64,000 bases of DNA from an uncultured Saprospirales bacterium (GTDB taxonomy: Bacteria; Bacteroidota; Bacteroidia; Chitinophagales; Saprospiraceae): positions 1 to 64,000 of the forward strand of contig CALMIR010000142.1 in assembly GCA_937864265.1 (NCBI GenBank). The letters run 5' to 3'. How positions within the stretch are numbered: position 1 is the first letter of the stretch; every line of letters begins with the position of its first letter. Shown one piece after another: positions 61,034 to 64,000 of this stretch. The notes beneath the pieces were generated by a model. It was not told the origin of the DNA, searched no databases, and saw only the letters and a list, made by a program, of their open reading frames with translations. The position numbers and the translations under genes were made by a program.

Positions 61034-62050
61034 ATGCAGCAGCCCAGCCCACTCATCAGCATACTCCTGCCCGTTTTCAATGCAGAAAAATACCTGGAAG
61101 CCTGTTTGGCATCCATCCTACAACAAAGCTACCTCCATTGGGAACTTTGGGCAGTAGATGATTATTCCACCGATAGGAGTTGGGAAATATTACAGCATTG
61201 GGGGGAGAAAGATACCCGGATTTTTCCTTTAAAAAATCAGGAATCCAAGGGCGTAATTGGTGCTTTGCGCACTGCTTTTGAAGCCAGTCGAGGTCACTAC
61301 CTTACCCGCATGGACGCAGATGATTTGATGCCCCCGTCAAAATTGAATCGTCTGCTCAGCTTATTGCAAAATAGTGGCCCTGGTCATGTTGCCACGGGCA
61401 AGGTTCAATATTTCGCAGAAGGGCAAGTATTTGAAGGCTACCGCAGGTACGAATCGTGGTTGAATGGACTCATGGATAGCGGCCTTCATTATCGGGATAT
61501 TTATCGGGAGTGCGTAATCCCCTCGCCGTGCTGGATGGTCGAACGCCAGGACTTCCTGCGCTGTGGCGCCTTTGATTTGGGTATTTATCCGGAGGATTAC
61601 GATTTGTGTTTTCGTTTTTATCAATCCGGACTTATTGTAAAAGCCGATCAGGATGTTTTACACTTATGGCGCGACCACAGCAGTCGAAGCTCTAGGAACT
61701 CGCCCTTGTACGCCGATAATCGGTTTTTAGCGCTCAAATGCCACTACTTTTTGGCCATTAATTATCAGGAAAATCGGCCTTTGGTGATTTGGGGAGCGGG
61801 TAAAAAAGGCAAGCTAACCGCGCAGTTGCTTCAAGAAAAGGGCATTGAATTTCATTGGGTTTGCAACACACCTAGCAAATGGGGCAAGGCCATTGCAGGG
61901 GTTGTTTTGCAAAATACAAGTTATGTGGAACAACTGACGAAGCCTCAGGTTTTGATCTTGGTGGCAAACCCGGACGAACAAAGCCATATCGGCCTCCAAC
62001 TATCGGAGAAAGGGATGTCGGCTGGTCTTGACTTTTATTTTTTTTGCTGA
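61034..62050 (+). CDS. Family 2 glycosyltransferase with C-terminal Rossmann-like domain
   Basis: A 338-residue protein from the ATG at 61034. The GT-A domain opens LISILLPVFNAEKYLEACL (7-25); the metal motif is MDADD (93-97) and a later YPEDYDLCFRF gives the ED base motif. After residue ~245, LVIWGAGKKGKLTAQLLQEKG begins a Rossmann-like domain, as in PglD-type and some sugar-transfer proteins. The fusion suggests a bound nucleotide or sugar cofactor. The acceptor is unknown; no other polysaccharide genes are nearby. Confidence 0.88.
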   Translation: MQQPSPLISILLPVFNAEKYLEACLASILQQSYLHWELWAVDDYSTDRSWEILQHWGEKDTRIFPLKNQESKGVIGALRTAFEASRGHYLTRMDADDLMPPSKLNRLLSLLQNSGPGHVATGKVQYFAEGQVFEGYRRYESWLNGLMDSGLHYRDIYRECVIPSPCWMVERQDFLRCGAFDLGIYPEDYDLCFRFYQSGLIVKADQDVLHLWRDHSSRSSRNSPLYADNRFLALKCHYFLAINYQENRPLVIWGAGKKGKLTAQLLQEKGIEFHWVCNTPSKWGKAIAGVVLQNTSYVEQLTKPQVLILVANPDEQSHIGLQLSEKGMSAGLDFYFFC

Positions 62051-62073
62051 CGAGAACACGTCCCTAAAAAAAG

Positions 62074-62238
62074 GTTGTCGTACGCAGGTGTACGACAACT
62101 TCAGGATTAGTATAAAAAAACTCTCATAAAAACTTGATTAAACCTCGCTGTAATTCTTGATTTCGGTTTTAGGTTAAAAGGTTGTCGTGCCTTTTCAGCA
62201 CGACAACAATAAACATGGATTAGTATGAAAAAAACTCT
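62074..62238. repeat. Two-copy hairpin repeat with compensatory change
   Basis: Unit 1 has the hairpin GTTGTCGTAC/GTACGACAAC (62074-62083, 62090-62099), then GGATTAGTATAAAAAAACTCT at 62104-62124 (first 20 bases GGATTAGTATAAAAAAACTC). Unit 2 has GTTGTCGTGC/GCACGACAAC (62181-62190, 62198-62207), then the same tail with one inserted base at 62217-62238. The ninth stem pair is A-T in unit 1 and G-C in unit 2, so pairing is kept. A partial third unit (TTAGGTTAGAGG) follows near 62259. The repeats lie between the 3' ends of the convergent GT2 and response-regulator genes; no open frame. Confidence 0.75.
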
Positions 62239-62288
62239 GTATGATTAGACATTGAATTTAGGTTAGAGGCTTTTAACTGCCCTAAGAC

Positions 62289-62924
62289 CTAGACCAAACT
62301 CACTTTATTCGCTTTTATCACAGCTTCATGCCTGGAATTGACATTCAACTTTTTATAAATATTTTTCAGGTGAAAGCGCACGGTGTTTGGGCTGACAAAT
62401 AGTTTTTTAGCCATAATTCGATGATTAAGCCCTTGGCACAATAGCCCCAATACTTCAGCCTCTCGATCTGAAAGCAGGTTTTCCATTTCAATAGTATGTT
62501 CATTTTTCAACATACCAACCAACTTGCGTGCAATTTTGGGTTCCATTGGAGCGCCTCCGATGTTTACCTCTCGGATGGCATTTAACAGGCGAGAAGGGAA
62601 AATAAAAGCAGATTTGGACAAATAACCCGTTGCTCCGGCTTTAAAGGCGGCAAAAACATGTTCGTCATCCAAAAGATCAGTAAAAATGATGGTTTCTATT
62701 TCCGCTTGCTGTAGTTTGAGCAATCGAATACAGTCCGAACCTGACATATCGGGCAGTTCTGCCTCCATTAATATTACATCTGGTTGGCAAATAAGCAGTC
62801 CCGCCAAGGCAGCATGCCCACTGGAGAAAGCCCCTACGCACTGGAAGCCTTCAGAAGAATTGAAGAGGTGCTGCAAACCTTCTCTGAGGTCGCGCTTGTT
62901 GTCCACAATAGCTACCGTTATCAT
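62289..62924 (-). CDS. NarL/LuxR-type response regulator with Asp-to-Glu phospho-acceptor
   Basis: A 211-residue regulator with a receiver domain (about 1-120) and a C-terminal LuxR helix-turn-helix (about 145-207, LSDREAEVLGLLCQG, KKLFVSPNTVRFHLKNIYKKL). The receiver keeps the signal Thr and Lys (ATGYLSKSA), but the acceptor position reads ILMEAELP with Glu54 instead of Asp, and the acidic pair is VDNK (only one acid). It therefore probably cannot be phosphorylated normally and may be constitutively active. No kinase is adjacent. Confidence 0.88.
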   Translation of the reverse strand: MITVAIVDNKRDLREGLQHLFNSSEGFQCVGAFSSGHAALAGLLICQPDVILMEAELPDMSGSDCIRLLKLQQAEIETIIFTDLLDDEHVFAAFKAGATGYLSKSAFIFPSRLLNAIREVNIGGAPMEPKIARKLVGMLKNEHTIEMENLLSDREAEVLGLLCQGLNHRIMAKKLFVSPNTVRFHLKNIYKKLNVNSRHEAVIKANKVSLV

Positions 62925-63180
62925 AGCAGTTTAAGTCGGGTGTAATTATTGCTATAGACAGCTTTTAAAGCCATCGGTTGCACCAGCTATCATTTTCGTC
63001 CAACGAAGGAGTCAATTTTACCTCGGTGCGGTGATTTCATCCCTGCAATTATAAGGGCATAATTTTAAGGAATATCCCACCCAAATGAGTAGTATAAAAC
63101 TTCTGTAGGCTGCCTGACAAAAACAAGGCCATTTTTATAATTATGATTCCTTGATTACCTTAGCAGCAAAAACCAACCTT

Positions 63181-63927
63181 ATGAAGTTATTAGACGGAAA
63201 AGTAGCACTGGTTACCGGTGGTTCTCGCGGCATTGGAGCCGCCATTGTACGCCGCTTTGCCGAAAACGGCGCCAACGTGGCCTTCACCTACCAATCTTCC
63301 GCTGAAAAAGCGCAGGCCTTAGCCGACGAAATCAGCCAATTGGGTGTAATGGTCAAAGCTTACCAATCCAACGCGGCATCCTACCCCGAAGCAGAAGCCT
63401 TAGTCAATGAAACGTTGAAGGATTTTGGCAAAATCGATATCCTGGTCAATAATGCCGGTATCACACGCGATAACCTGATGCTGCGCATGAGCGAAGAGCA
63501 ATGGGATGAGGTTATCCAAACTAACCTGAAATCGGTGTTCAACCTGACCAAGCACCTGATGCGCTTTATGATGAAAAATGGTGGCGGCAGCATCATCAAC
63601 CTCAGCTCGATTGTTGGCATCACTGGCAATGCCGGGCAGGCCAATTATGCCGCCTCCAAAGCAGGCATCATCGGCTTTTCCAAGTCGATTGCCAAGGAAA
63701 TGGGGTCTCGGAACATCCGTTGCAACGTCATAGCTCCAGGCTTTATCAGCACCGATATGACGGATGCCCTGGATGATAAAACAAGAGAACTTTATTTGTC
63801 GAATATTCCGCTCAAACGCTTCGGCAAGGGAGAAGAAGTGGCAGATACCTGTGTGTTCTTAGGCTCTGACTTGTCTTCCTATGTATCCGGGCAAGTGCTG
63901 AGTGTCTGTGGCGCGCTGAATACTTGA
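63181..63927 (+). CDS. fabG: 3-oxoacyl-[acyl-carrier-protein] reductase FabG
   Basis: NADPH-dependent beta-ketoacyl-ACP reductase of fatty-acid synthesis, 248 residues from the ATG at 63181. The nucleotide loop is TGGSRGIGA (12-20); catalytic residues are Asn115, Ser143, Tyr156 and Lys160 in the FabG context NAGQANYAASKAG. The length and the LSGQVLSVCGA-like end are standard, except that the usual GGM terminus reads SVCGALNT. The in-frame ATG at 63151 adds ten residues outside the fold. It stands alone, ahead of an inverted repeat. Confidence 0.94.
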   Translation: MKLLDGKVALVTGGSRGIGAAIVRRFAENGANVAFTYQSSAEKAQALADEISQLGVMVKAYQSNAASYPEAEALVNETLKDFGKIDILVNNAGITRDNLMLRMSEEQWDEVIQTNLKSVFNLTKHLMRFMMKNGGGSIINLSSIVGITGNAGQANYAASKAGIIGFSKSIAKEMGSRNIRCNVIAPGFISTDMTDALDDKTRELYLSNIPLKRFGKGEEVADTCVFLGSDLSSYVSGQVLSVCGALNT

Positions 63928-63936
63928 AAAGTTTCA

Positions 63937-63989
63937 GGTTTCTAGTTTCAGGTTTCTAGTTTCAAACTAGAAACCTGAAACTAGAGACT
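63937..63989. repeat. Inverted repeat of GTTTCAGG/CTAGTTTC type after fabG
   Basis: A perfect 21-bp stem (63942-63962 with 63964-63984) around a single C can be extended to about 63937-63989 with G-T pairs. It begins 10 bases past the fabG stop. Its words (GGTTTCTAGTTTC) are shared with the elements at 22079-22118 and near the window start. It may serve as the fabG terminator or be a dispersed repeat. Confidence 0.8.
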
Positions 63990-64000
63990 AACTCAACAAT

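Overview
The window looks like a chromosomal segment of a Bacteroidota bacterium, most likely from the Saprospiria (Saprospiraceae/Haliscomenobacter/Lewinella side). The evidence is two large proteins with C-terminal type IX secretion (T9SS) sorting domains, a remnant of a SusC-like TonB receptor, -7 promoter elements of the form TAnnTTTG, a GG-leader peptide of the Bacteroidota type, and an EAD11-like domain. Genus-level placement is inference. Both window edges fall between genes.

Layout. 0.2-8.6 kb: a three-part EAD / pseudokinase / globin protein, an MscS channel, and molybdenum-cofactor genes moeA and moaC-mobA. The cofactor genes are split by an AbiEii-type toxin-antitoxin pair, a block of direct repeats and a TonB-receptor remnant. 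8.7-21.3 kb: tRNA-Leu(GAG), MlaF-MlaE, an SDR, an ATP-grasp/NRDE pair, an iodotyrosine-deiodinase-like flavoprotein, a TlpA-like lipoprotein, AraC/aldo-keto reductase, TetR and ECF sigma, a hydrolase/PrsW pair and MazG-like/Dtd. 21.4-32.7 kb: YjbQ, the first T9SS protein and its divergent 466-aa helical partner, HxlR/DJ-1, bestrophin and several small-molecule enzymes. 32.7-41.5 kb: radA, a 660-bp AT-rich gap with a candidate small RNA, then a five-gene operon. 41.5-48.2 kb: a lipoprotein, the second T9SS protein with its divergent paralogous partner, a 51-codon GG-leader peptide gene and metF. 48.4-63.9 kb: FadJ, a histidine kinase, SCO, an MMPL/RND protein, Skp, a glucosaminidase, TlyA, a carboxypeptidase-regulatory-like surface protein, a GT2, a LuxR-type regulator with a changed phospho-acceptor, and fabG.

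The strongest candidate for an undescribed system is the operon at 34713-41450. It encodes an MBOAT-SGNH fusion (like DltB joined to a DltD-type esterase), a carrier protein, an amino-acid adenylating ligase, an acyl-CoA-dehydrogenase-like enzyme and a flavin-dependent-halogenase-like enzyme. The first three functions parallel the D-alanylation (Dlt) system. The last two parallel the enzymes that turn carrier-bound proline into halogenated pyrrole-2-carboxyl groups. Together they suggest that an activated, oxidised and perhaps halogenated acyl group is passed across or onto the envelope; the substrate and acceptor are inference.

Other notable items are the EAD-pseudokinase-globin fusion, a twice-occurring divergent module (T9SS protein plus ~470-aa helical protein), a GG-leader peptide whose core is two 9-residue repeats, a pair of intergenic hairpins with a compensatory base change, and a response regulator with Asp replaced by Glu. 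Domain calls rest on motif reading by eye; no database search was run.
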